Shown here in pieces: positions 52,801 through 63,329 of a stretch of DNA of 64,000 nt. The stretch is from Stercorarius parasiticus (taxonomy: Eukaryota > Chordata > Aves > Charadriiformes > Stercorariidae): contig VWZL01002847.1 of assembly GCA_013396915.1 (NCBI GenBank), positions 222,570 to 286,569 on the forward strand, given 5' to 3'. Position 1 is the stretch's first letter. Every line of letters begins with the position of its first letter. The notes beneath the pieces were generated by a model, which saw nothing but the letters and a program-made list of their open reading frames with translations, ran no database searches and was not told the DNA's origin. The translations under genes and the position numbers were made by a program.

Positions 52801-55800
52801 GTAAAAATACATGTGTATCTATTGTAGTTTATAGACCGTGCACGTGGTCTTCAACCAGTCTTCTGCAGTGTATCCGATGTTCTACTGTAACCTTGTGGTA
52901 CAGAAATACTGAGGACTTCGATTATAACATAAATAGATCTCACAATTGAACAGTCAAACCTTGAGGCACAACGCATTAATTTTACCTGTATAGGGAAGGC
53001 TCTCTCTTGAGTGTGTCTGCACTGACATGTTGCTCCATTAGACCGTATAAGAGGATAGGAAGGGAAGTGAAGCTGATATTGTACAGTGTTAGATATGCAG
53101 TATCGTATAAAGTCTGTAGATGGAAAAGAATTAAATCAGCTAATTTTAATTTTAAAACATGATCCACTGCATGACACTTGATTTAAAATGAATGAGTCAA
53201 CTTCTTCAGAAAAAAACAAAACTATATCCCTTCAGAATGCAGGCAAATATCCCCAAACAGCTGCTAAGCGATGTAAGACTGAAGTCTGCACTTGCACCCC
53301 ATTCATCTGGAGGGCAAAAGGTCAACTAAAAGATTCATTTAATAGTCTGGTCCATGTATTGGGCCCTCCTATCATTTCAACTGCAAGACCAACTCCAAAC
53401 TACCCAAACTGAACAACAGCAGATTCCTGTAGAGGCAGAAATTCTTCTCTGGCACATCCATCCCCCCCCCTTTACCTCTTCCACCTCTACAGAACATGGA
53501 GACATGCAGGGAGAAAGGCGGAGAACTCCAGAAGTTCAGCTGTGAGTGACTGCAATGTGCTGTGCAAAGAAACACCCCAACATGTCTTTGATTCTTCTTC
53601 CTGCTGAACTGTTTTTCAATGTATGTCTCATCATTGTAACTAGCCCTCAAACTTACCACATCCCCCCATAAAAACAGTTATTTCCCAAAACCTATTTGGT
53701 GCTCATTTATGCCATAAAAATTGCTGTCAAAACCCCCTTTTTGATTCAGAACTGTATTTAGCACTTAAGTAACAGGAAGTTAAATTAAATTTTCATCAAC
53801 ACATGCTTACATATCTAAATCCTAAAAATGCTTGATAAAAACCTACAAAGTTTTCAGCAGTCACTTGAAATTAAAACCAAAAACAGACAAAAAAAAAAGT
53901 AGTTCTGTCATTTTTACTCATCCTGGAGCTTTCTTTTGAGACATTACACAAATTCAAAGCAACAGAACTATTTTCTCCCAATTAAATCCTCCTCTTGTCC
54001 AATTTAATCCTGAAAATGTAATCCTCCTTTTGTCTAAGTCCGGTCATTCGTTCCTTTGTTATTTACTCCCTCAATTCAGAAGAAAGAAGAGGTGGATTTT
54101 TCCGCACAAATTAGATGAGAGCAAGGAGGAAAAGTAAATAAACAAAAATTTAGAAAGAGGAATACTGGATCCTCTCCTGAATGATGGCACTTTTCTGGTG
54201 AGCAGCAGTTCACTTTTCCTCTACCTTTCTGTGATTTTGGTTTGTTTTTTTTTTTTTTCCAACTAATTGAATGCCGCTATTTGTCTGAATTTTGCAATTC
54301 ATACCTGTATACGCCAGAGAAGACTAGTTTATTCCTCCATTTTCATTCTGAATTCTAAAAATGATCAACTAGTTCAATTACTTATCTTTCAGGATTGCCT
54401 CTGTCCATGTTCAATAAGCTTAAACCTTACAGACTCTACATTTCCCACAGACATTTCACTTTGCATTGCCATTTCCAAATTTTGGTTTCTTGTATTCTTT
54501 GACTTTGAAAATAACATTGCTTTCATGATAATTCATAAAATTAATTTCCGTAACTTAACTGCAATTGCCACTGAAAACCATATGAACTAAAAGTGACGCC
54601 CTTCTTCTCACAATGTGTAAAGCAACCTAGAAATTTTCTCAGCTTAACAGGCACAGTGTTAAAGGATCCATTTTTAAAAAAAAAACGCCAAAGAGAAAAT
54701 GTGTTAGTGAGGGGAAAAAGAACAACTAACCTGTTGTGAAAACCCACAGAAGAACTGATATAAAAACTGAGGAAAAATGAAGCAGACATTCTGAAAGACA
54801 AAGTGACACAAGTTGCTAAATGAAATATACACACTAATTTATATGCTATAGTTATGTATATATCATAGTTTTATACCACTAGTAATAGTAAACACTGCAG
54901 GAACAGTACAAGGAGCTGCATACATTAAACATCAACATTCTCATCTATGGTAGTACTGTTAAGAAAAATACTTAAAATATTTTGAAAGCAAACTTGTAAG
55001 ACTACAGTTTCAAAATTCAAGGCCAATGAATTTTGTGATCCAGGAGCACAGTTCAATTAAGGCAAGGCAAATATGGCATAATTCACAGTAGGACACAAAA
55101 TGTCATAAGCAATCTTGATACTCTGGTTAGCATGGTTCCCAGCAAAGTAATTTTAAGATGTTTCTAGGTGTGACCCCAAACTTCATCCTCCCCTAACTAC
55201 ACAGAGTGAAACGCTAAGACAGTGAATTATCTTCTGAAGGTTCCTTTCTAGAATCTTTCACTGCTTACTGAAAGAACTTTGATTGGATCCTAACATTTAG
55301 ACATAACAAAACTGTTTAAACAAGGGGATGCACGTTATAAACTTTCTCTACCTACACTATCCCAATGAATTTAGAAAGTAATGTAAATTAAGTTATGCTA
55401 AATTCTCAAATACTATTTCAATCCTGATTTAAAAGGCCACTGTAGAGAGAACCCAGAAGGTATTGAAAACAAGTAGAACAGTGTGTTGGAATTTGTAAGA
55501 GAGGAAAAAAAAAAGACAAATTTTGCTTCTAGACTGTAGATTACAGAATATATCTATATAAAAGCTATTTTGCTTCACGGTCTGGATAATAATCCCATTT
55601 CAGCTTTGCATCTGGCACTCAACAACATCTCTTTACAGAATTATTGCTTTTTTGTACCATGACTGTGTAAACTGTATATAGTTAAATATTATCATGTAAG
55701 TTTTTGAGATTTATGTAATTGGAATAAGAGTTCTCCTACCTTATAAAAGAAGTATTGCACAAGTTCAGATATCCTAACATAATAAAAATGCCCATGAACA

Positions 55801-58800
55801 AGCAACATTTTTTTCAAATGTTTAAATTTAGGTATTGCATAGTCACTGTTTCTTGCTGCTTGACGACCTTCTTTGCCAATGATTCCTTTGGAAAAAAAAA
55901 GCAATGAAGCTGTTTAATAACTGACGAACTATTTAAAAGATAGCATTATTATATAATTGGACAAATAATTGTATGACATTGATCTAATAAGAGAGAACCA
56001 CTGTACCTCATAAAATTCCCTGGGGTAAATTCACTAAAAGTTGTCTATAAAATGCATAACCTGATTCTTTGAGACTGCCTATTTTTAAGAAGTAAATGTT
56101 TTTTGTCATTCCATTCAAATTAATATTCTAAAAAACACACTTACCTATACCAACATGTGCTTCCAGAATCATACTGACATCATTTGCTCCATCACCAATT
56201 GCTAATGTGATAGGATGCTCCTTTGATAATTTAATCAATTTTACAATCTGGAAAAAAATAGTGTTAAAAACTCTTCTCTGTAATCATTTGCTTATTTTGC
56301 ATGAGTGTACAATTAATTAAAAATGACCAACACGGTTATAAGAAATTCTGTGAAGGGACACAAAAGCAATATCACCCAATGCAACTACTAAAATGCACAG
56401 AGACCACAGTAGTTTCTTCATATTAAAAGTATTTGCTCCAAATACAAAACATTTTTCAAATGCTTCCAAACTATTTTGAGAGAGATGGACAGGAGGAAGG
56501 AAGAGCAGAAGAAAGGAAGATGTTGGGGTTGCTTAATGCTGTGTAAGTGCATTAATAATTTAAAAGGGTTCCAGAGAAAGAGTGTACAATTTCAAAGAAA
56601 TCCTGAAAGTAAAGACTGAAAGATTCTGCTTAACTGCACTAAATTTTTTTCTTACTATTTAAGAAAAGATAATAGGACTCTGTATACATCTAAACACTGT
56701 TGACACATAAACTATCCAAAAATTGACTTCAAATCTCTCAGTTATAACTCATCACTTCTGTAAATTCGATATTGAGACAGCTGCAACTAAAAACTTCTAC
56801 AAACTTCCAGACCGTTTAAAGAGTGCTGGTTTAATACATTTGTTAAAATGAGTAAGGGCTACACCTGCTGTACCTGAGCATTGAGAAAAAGGCATGACAG
56901 TTTGAAAGGAAAAGTGTATATTCCAAAGTTTGTTTCCTTTAAAAGTTTTTCAGCTATATTGAGATGTTTCAGTAATGGAAGGATGTGTTTTCACTTGATA
57001 CAAACTAGCATACAATAGTCAAGAAGTACTTAAAAATGATAATGCACACATTTTTCTGTCTGGATTCTTCTTTCTCGGCTTCCCACTTATGTTAAAAATA
57101 GAGAAGGAATATCATTCTACAGTAATAAATAATGCAGGTTCTTGTAGTATCAACAGATAGTAGACTATTCAAAGCTTGTTAGGTTAAAAAGGAAGCAATT
57201 AGTTCAGTTCATTAAATATGATCATTTATCAGCATGTACCAACCATAAAATGTGCACAATATGTACATAAATCAAAGTCAGGTGCACAGCTGGGTGCCAT
57301 TTTAGCATACCATTATCTAAATTGCTCTCCAGTAGAAATTTTCCCCCTCCCTTTTTTTTTTCCCATTTTAGAAGATACAAAAGTGAATGGTAACATTCGA
57401 AGTTATCATAATAAGTCATACAGAATATTAAATTTCAATATTGACATATGTGCACAGCTAACAATTATGAAATTAAATACAAACCTGTGCTTTTTGTAGA
57501 GGTGCCATTCGACAGCATAACACTGCACTGCAGTTCCTGCAAATTTCAAGAAAGAGCTCTCTGTAGTTAGCAGAGCTCCCATCTTGTCTTGGTTTCATTA
57601 TTAATGATAAAGCTGCTCCATCAATAATTAAACCATAATCTTGCATATCAGTTGAAAGTCTGTTCAGGAATAAAATATAAACTAAGAGTCACTAAAATTC
57701 TCAGACATATTTTAAATTGGGCAATAGTTCTTTTGTGAAAATTAATTAATGAAAAAATAACGAGCATGGAATACTGCAAAATTAATATGCTTCTAAAGGA
57801 AATTCCTTGTTTAGGACTGTTACTCATGACATTTTAAAATTCTCGATTATGTTGAAAATATTCAGTGCTTCACCAGTTCAAAGACAGAATCTGATACCTC
57901 AGTCACTTCACCAGCGAGTATGAGTGTGTAATTAATGACCTTTCAGTTTGGTTTGAAAGGGCTCCAAGAACTGCAGTGAGGCAAAGTGAGTTGCCGGAAT
58001 AAAGTTAATTTTGTGGCACATTCCACAATACAGAGAAAAAAAGTTAAAGGGAAAGGCCTTTGGTACTCTGAAATCTATTTTGATGAGGAAAATAATATTC
58101 TTTTTCCCCAAGGGTCTACATTTAAGGAAGTAAACCATGCTTTGAAGGAAATGCCTAAAATAGACATGTTGGCCTGGAGAGATAAGGCCACTGTCCACAT
58201 CTACAGTATACTGTATACTACATATTTTGCGTTAGTGTGGTGGCTAAGTCTGATACAGGTATACTTGCAATCATAATATTAAAATATAATAATTATATAT
58301 GTTACCTATCATTCTGAATATTATTTTTTATGTATTAATCTATTACTGGTATATCTGTAATAATTTGGGCATTGCTGGAACTGTAACCGTAGTCACATGA
58401 AGTACAGTTTACCACAGTAACGCATGCTGAACAATGGGGGAAGATGGTCTGCACAAGAGTAGTTTTCGGCAGCATCCAAACTAGTTATTTCACAGTACCC
58501 TTGCATTTGCCTGCATCACACAGCAGTCTCAAGCTCCAGCTCAGCAGTGAGTGTTGTATAAATATACACTGAGGTTTATTTGTGCTCCAGTTTCAGTGCT
58601 CTAAGGTTATACTACTGTGCATGCGTTTTCACCAAACATGGTTTCACCAGGACCAATGTTTGTCAGGAAAAAGCATCTTCATCTTCACTACTAGAACACA
58701 AGCTATTTTTTACAAATATTAAAATGTACTGTATACTATATTTAATAACAGTTCACAGATATTTTCAGCACTTTGTTACCATTGGTACAAATAGGGCAAC

Positions 58801-61800
58801 ACCATTAGTATACAATGATATCAACCAAAAATGTATTATTATGAAGTTCAGGCAATGTACTGAATGTTTGCCATATTATAGTGAAAGATTTTCAGCCTGA
58901 ATTTGAACAACAGGCAGAATCCTGCTATTACTATCTTAGCATATCCTCCAACTCTGGAGCCAAAGAAAATTCAACTTTTTCCTTACCCTGAGAAAGTATC
59001 CCTGGTTAAGCTGCCATTGTGTCTTAGGACAGTTTTGCTTAGGTCAAAAAGCACATCGTGTAAACTCTGTTCCTCGATTTTCTTTGTGGTTAGCTCAAGT
59101 ATTTGTGTATTTCTCCGGAAGAGTTTGCAGGCATAGCAAGTAGCTGCAGCAGTCTCCATTTTGTCTCCCGTCAGAACCCAAACTTTAATTCCAGCTTTCT
59201 GGAGTGCTTCAATAGTGTCAGCAGCTTTTTCTTGTAGTCTGTGGAAGTCAATTGACAACACACATTGATAGATTGCTTGGAAATTAGAAATTCAGACACC
59301 CTTATTGAAAGACTTCCAGAACCAAATAAACAATGTCAATAAAAGTTATCAGATCCAAGAATTTTCCCAAAGGTGTGAATCTAAAAATTTTTAGGGGAGT
59401 AGTAAATTATAAAAGTACATTATAAATAATTAGTTTTGTCACTTTCAAAATGCTCAAAGTTTCACCTTTCATTTATATAGCCTAAAAGACAAGATGCTTC
59501 ATTCCCCAGGCAAGTACTTCAATTAAAACAGTTTCAGTGCTTTCAGCTAATGACACCAAGCAGTCAAGTAGTGCTGAGTTATTAAAGCTACCTCCCAGTT
59601 TTAACAGACAGTTTTTGAATTTTTTTAAGACCTAGAGATTCTCCTTTCATTTCCTCAATACTCATTTTGTAGTTCTTTCTTCCAAACCTTTTTCCTACAA
59701 TTTGTTCAGTAAGGTATTACATGAACTGCATGTAATGAAGGTATTAGATCAACTTCTGCCCAGGGAAGTGGTGGAATCATCATCCCTGGAGGTATTTAAA
59801 AGATGGGTAGATGTAGTGCTTAGCAATACAGTTTAGTGATGGTTTTTGTCAGAGTTAGGTTGATGGTTGGACTAGATGATCTGTAAGCTCCCTTCCAACC
59901 TAGGCAATTCTATGATTCTAAATAGCTTTAATATACTGATTTTTGTACAGTTAGCTACTTTTACTAGCTTACTAAATTATAAATTTACCACATGTAACTT
60001 TAGTAAGCTAAGGCTATGGAATTAATTCAAATAAAGGGTTTTTCAAGTAAATCTCTAGTCCAGAAAAGAGTCACAAGAAGAGTCTTCAACCACTTTGGTA
60101 ACATCACTAAAAACATAAAAAACTAAGAAATGTACTAACCGATCTTCAACAGCTGTAGCACCAAGTAAAATAAAATCTCTTTCTATCTTCTCGTATACTT
60201 CTGCCAATTTCTTTTCCCGGTCCTGGAGGGCCAACTTTGCATTCTGGAGCAACTTCTGCACATTGCTATATTCTTCTGCTGTAAGCTTTTTATATGCAAC
60301 ACACAATGTTCGCAGTCCCTCCTAAAGAATGTAATCAAAATAAACAAAATGCCTCTTAGAAAACTCTTCTTAGACTTCTTGTTGGTGTGTATGCTGGAAT
60401 ATTTGAAAATTTTGAATGATTTTACCATTAACATGAAGAGTCCCACTACTCACTTTTACAGTGAAGTAAGTACAGTATGGAATAGCACAGTATAATCCAG
60501 ACTAGAATATGGGTCAGCTAGATTCCGTGCTGCCCTGGAAGCAGTTACAACCTGAGGTACAAAGCTCAGTCCTCCAAGAGAAACAGCTCAGCAACCCAAC
60601 TGGATGTATAAGATTACCAGGGAAAGGAGAGTCAAGGTAAAGGTTTCCTTCCCTATGCGTATAATTAGGCAGGATGAGTCAGAATAAATAACAATAATAA
60701 AAATAGTAGCTCTGCAGAGCTGATATTGATGCTGTGTTGGAGCAGAGACAGGAACAAAACATCACAGAGAGTACTGAAAGTGAAAATCCAACCGTGCCAT
60801 TTCAATCAAGTGTGGGTGTTTCAGACTGGATCAAACTTCTGGACTGTGTGATGAATAAAAAAGGGAGTATCTAGACTGTGTAAGGCAGGAAAAAGCTGCT
60901 ATAACACAGAAAGGAAGTTTTGCCACTCAAGTATATTACCTCTCACAACACTTTATCTTCATAAACTTTAATCCAGAAGGTCTTTGTATAGTTACTTATT
61001 ATCAATCCAAGAAGGAGAAGTATTAAGAAAGCTCCCTGGTCCTTGCTATTGAGAAGGGCAGATGCTAGGTGGCTGTCTGTATCTCCTTTCAGAAGCTTCT
61101 CTATGTAGGAGCCAGCCCTATTTCTAATTACCCAGGATGAAAAGATAGCTGTTGGTCTGGATTTCTCTCTTGACAGACATTGGATAGATATGATATGTGA
61201 ACACTTACTTTAGTTTCATTAGCCTCCTTCACTTGTAATTACCAGACAGCTGTTTCATACAGTAAAGCTTAACAAAGCACTTCGGCGAAGAGTTTTGAAG
61301 TTTCCCTTCAAAACAAAAGCCGGTAACGCTGCTTTTCACATACCAGTAATAATACTTTGTTTTCAGTTTGAGTACGGGATGTCAGCTATTTTTATCCTAT
61401 TTATAAGCCTGACAGTCATATTCCATTGCAATTGGTTCTGCATATTTTTGGATACAGCAAAATTCAGTTATTCCACAACTCCAAATACTATCTTTAAGGT
61501 AAAACCAAGTTCTCATATTTTTTAAAGGTGCTCAGGCAGTTCATAGCTCACCTTTAGCAAGGAAAAACATTAAGTATAAGGATGATCACTGCATTGTTTC
61601 CCCATAAGAAGCGCATCTGTTGCTACACTGTGCTCTAATGGATTTTCTCTTTTAAGAGCTTGTAAAGCAATCAAAGGCAGCAAAACACAATTGCTAAGGC
61701 TGGGGACTGAAAGCAGGAATGAGATTTTCAGTGAAGTTTTTCACTTTTCTTTCATTTACTAACTAATTCAAACCACCACAGTGCCATACTAAAAAGCTAA

Positions 61801-62506
61801 CTGATGACCTCTGGTATAACATACAGCTGTACATATCTAGTGCACTCATATCTCATGACATCTACTATTTAGAAGATGAGATGGAAGACAGATCCAAATA
61901 AAGGAGTAACATAGACTGCTACCCACACAGCCTGTGTGCACTTTGGCATAGAATAACCTCAGTGCCTGGGAAGACAAATATGTTACCAGATCAAGCAGGA
62001 GGTCAGAACAATCAATATTTTTTTTTGGACACCAATATCACACGAACAGATCAATAAAATGGAATCTTACCACTGCATTGCGTTCAACTCTGGATCGTAT
62101 TTGGTCAATTTTGCCTTCTTTAACTCTAGGAAATATGGAAGAATCTGCTCCCTTACAAAACAGAAATATATCACCTAAAAGAGACAGCATATGAAATTCA
62201 AAATGGCCACGTATATCTTTCTTCAAAAAAACATCTAAATTACTAAGCCTTCAGAAAAATGTCTTCCAACTTTTTTTTTTTTTTAATAACATTTGCACTC
62301 ATGCTGGTACCCAGACCCCTTTTTTATAAAGAAAGGCACAGAGACTGTGATTAATACTTAACTCTTTGATATCTGGCATAAATTCAAGTGAAACAAAAAC
62401 ATTTAAGATGAAACAGAATGTGACAGCCCTACCTGTTGAAGATTTAACAATTACACTCATTCTCCGTCTCACAGAATCAAAACTCAAAACCTCTAACAAT
62501 TCAAAC
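37543..62506 (-). CDS. ATP11A: ATP11A, 3' part of the gene (whole-locus entry)
   Basis: ATP11A encodes a P4-ATPase flippase. From family knowledge, with its CDC50A partner it moves phosphatidylserine and phosphatidylethanolamine from the outer to the inner leaflet of the plasma membrane. Thirteen internal exons plus two alternative last exons lie here, each listed separately. The joined 565 codons are open in one frame and cover the second half of a protein of about 1,130-1,190 residues. In order they hold nucleotide-binding domain motifs ([14 protein letters not shown]), the P-domain TGDKMETA and GDGANDVSM motifs, and six membrane segments. The DKTGT phosphorylation site is outside the window. 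[17 protein letters not shown] and both tail types point to ATP11A and not ATP11B or ATP11C. Introns are about 0.26 to 3.6 kb, and CR1 copies sit in at least three of them. Confidence 0.96.
41600..41728 (+). repeat. TA/TG-rich microsatellite
   Basis: Mixed runs of TATATA, TGTGTG, ACACAC and TCTCTC form an alternating purine-pyrimidine block of about 130 bp. Both strands read as Tyr/Ile/Thr/His-rich frames, which are artefacts of the repeat. Confidence 0.9.
42146..42151 (-). terminator. ATP11A: Candidate polyadenylation signal for short-tail ATP11A
   Basis: A minus-strand AATAAA lies 800 nt after the stop codon of the short terminal exon. It is plausible by position only. Other hexamers occur in the neighbourhood, and nothing in the sequence proves use. 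Confidence 0.25.
42951..43028 (-). CDS. ATP11A: ATP11A alternative last exon, short C-terminus (25 codons plus stop)
   Basis: After the acceptor GGGAAAATCAG (AG at 43030-43029) the frame reads [18 protein letters not shown], then TSSSLSF, and stops at TAA (42951-42953). It joins in phase 0 to the shared exon ending TERIQ. The human short isoform, as I remember it, has the same tail apart from about one residue. That makes this the most diagnostic exon for ATP11A as opposed to its paralogues. The near-identity over a cytosolic tail of this length implies strong constraint. Confidence 0.93.
   Translation of the reverse strand, partial: TKHQCLSVEQSTIFMLSQTSSSLSF
43029..45006 (-). other. ATP11A: ATP11A intron before the short last exon
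   Basis: About 2 kb of AT-rich sequence includes a more GC-rich patch at about 44580-44920. The minus-strand end of this patch, CAGAGGTTCCCTACCTGG, recalls a hAT-type inverted terminus. No matching terminus or target duplication was found, so no element is called. Confidence 0.7.
45007..45172 (-). CDS. ATP11A: ATP11A exon: membrane segment 10 and start of the C-tail
   Basis: The acceptor is TGCTAG before 45172 and the donor is TCCAG|GTAAAA at 45007. One base completes Trp. The exon then reads [20 protein letters not shown], followed by membrane segment 10 ([18 protein letters not shown]) and the cytosolic start [17 protein letters not shown]. It ends in phase 0, which lets either terminal exon follow without a frame change. 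It is 166 nt long, with 55 full codons. Confidence 0.96.
45173..46999 (-). other. ATP11A: ATP11A intron
   Basis: About 1.8 kb of AT-rich intron between the segment 9 and segment 10 exons. The plus-strand open frame at 45285-45758 (157 codons) is pyrimidine-rich and antisense, with no recognised domain. No interspersed repeat was seen. Confidence 0.8.
47000..47103 (-). CDS. ATP11A: ATP11A exon: membrane segment 9
   Basis: The acceptor TTTTTTTCAG precedes 47103 and the donor ATTTG|GTATGA follows 47000. It encodes [20 protein letters not shown] followed by [14 protein letters not shown] and two bases of the next Trp codon. The HYWTWINHF motif is typical of the ATP11 group. Confidence 0.96.
47407..47472 (-). 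CDS. ATP11A: ATP11A exon: membrane segment 8 (22 codons)
   Basis: The acceptor TTTTTTATAG precedes 47472 and the donor TTGAAG|GTAAGG follows 47407. It encodes [20 protein letters not shown] then LK, in phase 0 at both ends. GNWTFGT is strongly conserved in ATP11 proteins. The first residue is Met where mammalian ATP11A has Ile. Confidence 0.95.
47473..51094 (-). other. ATP11A: ATP11A intron with a CR1 insertion
   Basis: This is the largest complete intron in the window, at about 3.6 kb. It contains a decayed plus-strand CR1 (48700-49680), listed separately, and otherwise AT-rich sequence with no exon needed or seen: the flanking exons join SNGQ to MFGNW without a missing residue. Confidence 0.85.
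48700..49680 (+). mobile_element. CR1 LINE, old and degraded, antisense in ATP11A intron
   Basis: The plus-strand translation in shifting frames gives a KAFD-like RT segment at the left, then [48 protein letters not shown] and [18 protein letters not shown], in the order expected for the CR1 reverse transcriptase C-terminus. Stops and frameshifts are frequent and the 3' tail is no longer clear. It lies in the opposite orientation to ATP11A. Confidence 0.88.
51095..51230 (-). CDS. ATP11A: ATP11A exon: membrane segment 7
   Basis: The acceptor TTTTACACAG precedes 51230 and the donor GGACAG|GTTAGT follows 51095. One base completes Arg. The exon then encodes [40 protein letters not shown] and TSNGQ. 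The hydrophobic stretch is segment 7, with the short outer loop [10 protein letters not shown] after it. Confidence 0.97.
51231..52985 (-). other. ATP11A: ATP11A intron
   Basis: About 1.75 kb of AT-rich intron. No interspersed repeat or RNA gene was recognised. Confidence 0.85.
52986..53113 (-). CDS. ATP11A: ATP11A exon: membrane segment 6
   Basis: The acceptor CATCTACAG precedes 53113 and the donor CTATACAG|GTAAAA follows 52986. It encodes [30 protein letters not shown] and [12 protein letters not shown] plus two bases of Arg. FTSLPIL is a P4-ATPase hallmark in segment 6. Confidence 0.97.
53114..54730 (-). other. ATP11A: ATP11A intron
   Basis: About 1.6 kb of AT-rich intron with a C-run near 53462-53470 and a T-run near 54246-54259. 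No interspersed repeat was recognised. Confidence 0.85.
54731..54790 (-). CDS. ATP11A: ATP11A exon: membrane segment 5, outer half (20 codons)
   Basis: The acceptor GTCTTTCAG precedes 54790 and the donor CAACAG|GTTAGT follows 54731. The 60 nt exon encodes [20 protein letters not shown] in phase 0 at both ends. The intron on its right falls directly after the FFYK of segment 5. Confidence 0.95.
54791..55739 (-). other. ATP11A: ATP11A intron
   Basis: About 0.95 kb of AT-rich intron with nothing recognisable. Confidence 0.85.
55740..55885 (-). CDS. ATP11A: ATP11A exon: end of P domain and start of membrane segment 5
   Basis: The acceptor TTTCCAAAG precedes 55885 and the donor TATAAG|GTAGGA follows 55740. 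It encodes [40 protein letters not shown] and LVQYFFYK after completing a Gly codon. [15 protein letters not shown] is invariant in the ATP11 group. The final Lys corresponds to the segment 5 lysine that family studies tie to lipid transport. Confidence 0.97.
56145..56247 (-). CDS. ATP11A: ATP11A exon: GDGAND hinge motif of the P domain
   Basis: The acceptor TTTTTTCCAG precedes 56247 and the donor TATAG|GTAAGT follows 56145. It encodes [30 protein letters not shown] and HVGI plus one base of Gly. GDGANDVSM is the Mg-coordinating hinge motif of P-type ATPases in its P4 form and is intact. Confidence 0.97.
56248..57484 (-). other. ATP11A: ATP11A intron
   Basis: About 1.2 kb of AT-rich intron with nothing recognisable. 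Confidence 0.85.
57485..57659 (-). CDS. ATP11A: ATP11A exon: P domain, [11 protein letters not shown] to MAPLQKAQ
   Basis: The acceptor CCTGAACAG precedes 57659 and the donor GCACAG|GTTTGT follows 57485. It encodes [40 protein letters not shown] and [29 protein letters not shown](I)V is the P4-ATPase core that precedes GDGAND. The donor is the weakest in this gene piece, with T at positions +3 and +4. Confidence 0.96.
57660..58986 (-). other. ATP11A: ATP11A intron
   Basis: About 1.3 kb of AT-rich intron with nothing recognisable. Plus-strand open frames at 57986-58276 and 58580-58900 are antisense and lack any known motif. Confidence 0.85.
58987..59238 (-). CDS. ATP11A: ATP11A exon: TGDK motif of the P domain (largest exon here)
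   Basis: The acceptor ACTTCCACAG precedes 59238 and the donor CTCAGG|GTAAGG follows 58987. After completing Arg it encodes [60 protein letters not shown] and [28 protein letters not shown] contains the conserved Asp of the P domain. The segment after it is the most variable among ATP11A, B and C, and it matches ATP11A as I remember it. Confidence 0.97.
59239..60139 (-). other. ATP11A: ATP11A intron with a CR1 insertion
   Basis: This 0.9 kb intron carries a CR1 3' end in plus orientation at 59750-59922. The rest is AT-rich with nothing recognisable. Confidence 0.85.
59750..59922 (+). mobile_element. CR1 LINE 3' end fragment, antisense in ATP11A intron
   Basis: GCCCAGGGAAGTGGTGGAAT, TCCCTGGAGGTATTTAAAAG, GGTTGGACTAGATGATCTG and CCCTTCCAACCTAGGC lead to an ATTCTATGATTCT end. 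This is a typical short CR1 tail, well preserved. It shares the CCTAGG variant with the copy at 2403-3545. Confidence 0.97.
60140..60321 (-). CDS. ATP11A: ATP11A exon: N domain to start of P domain, LGATAVED
   Basis: The acceptor ATTCTTTAG precedes 60321 and the donor GATCG|GTTAGT follows 60140. It encodes [50 protein letters not shown] and [10 protein letters not shown] plus two bases of Arg. LRTLC and [12 protein letters not shown] are P4-ATPase signatures at the N/P domain boundary. Confidence 0.97.
60322..62070 (-). other. ATP11A: ATP11A intron
   Basis: About 1.75 kb of AT-rich intron. No interspersed repeat or RNA gene was recognised. Confidence 0.85.
62071..62174 (-). CDS. ATP11A: ATP11A exon: KGAD motif of the nucleotide-binding domain
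   Basis: The acceptor TCTCTTTTAG precedes 62174 and the donor GCAGTG|GTAAGA follows 62071. After completing Gly it encodes [20 protein letters not shown] and [14 protein letters not shown]. The Lys of KGAD belongs to the ATP-binding pocket of the N domain. Confidence 0.97.
62433..62506 (-). CDS. ATP11A: ATP11A exon: RRRMSVIV motif of the nucleotide-binding domain
   Basis: The acceptor GTTTCTGTTTCAG precedes 62506 and the donor CAACAG|GTAGGG follows 62433. After one base of the preceding codon it encodes [20 protein letters not shown] then KSST plus one base of Gly. [12 protein letters not shown] is a core nucleotide-binding motif of P4-ATPases. This is the first ATP11A exon seen from the right edge. 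The next one upstream is outside the window. Confidence 0.96.
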
Positions 62507-63329
62507 CTGAAACAGAAACAGAATATTTTTTAAACAACTCTACTTTTCCAGACACCTAAACTAGTTATTATGACTTCAAGCATATCAAACAAAACATGAT
62601 TTCTAACATGGAAAATAATGTTGAGTACTACAGAATATGGAACTAGTACAGAAAGAAACAACAGGTTACAAATAATAAAAAGGGGAGTCCCTCAGCTGCT
62701 AATTACTTGAAACAGAATTTGTCTGCATGACGTTCCTGAGTATCTTTGGATGTATAGTCAATATAATCTTTTTAATCAGAAGACTAGAAATCTTGCAGTA
62801 GAGCACTATACTGCTTATAAAGTAAGTAAATTCCTACCTATGACACCTAGGCACAGCCTTAAAACTTATATGTGTAGGTGTTTACACAGAAGTGTTCATT
62901 TAATGTTTTTTCTAATTTTGAATATTCCTATCTCCCAAAAGTGCCCACCTAATTTCATGAATCTTGCTCAAGTGTTGATTGACAAGTTATTCAAGTGAAA
63001 AAAACATTTTACTGGTTTTATATTTTCCACTGGTTTTATGATTTGCTTTTATCCCATGTTTCTTTCCTTTCTAGGAGGAAAAATGAACACAAGCTCCTGT
63101 TGTATTGTTTCTGTATAATTCACCAGTTTACATACTTTTATCATTTACTCTCTTATCTATTTCCTTTTATCTAAGGGACACTCCCTCCCTCCCCGCCTTT
63201 TTCCAGCAAAACATAAGCATCCCAATCATTAATCCAAATCTCTTCAGGATTCATCTCTGTTAATATTTTGCTTATAAAATAGATCTGATTATTTAATTGG
63301 ATCATTCAGTTCTAAGTCCTTACAACAGC
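62507..63329 (-). other. ATP11A: ATP11A intron, left part
   Basis: AT-rich intron sequence between the first visible ATP11A exon and the CR1 at the right edge, with nothing recognisable. Confidence 0.75.
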
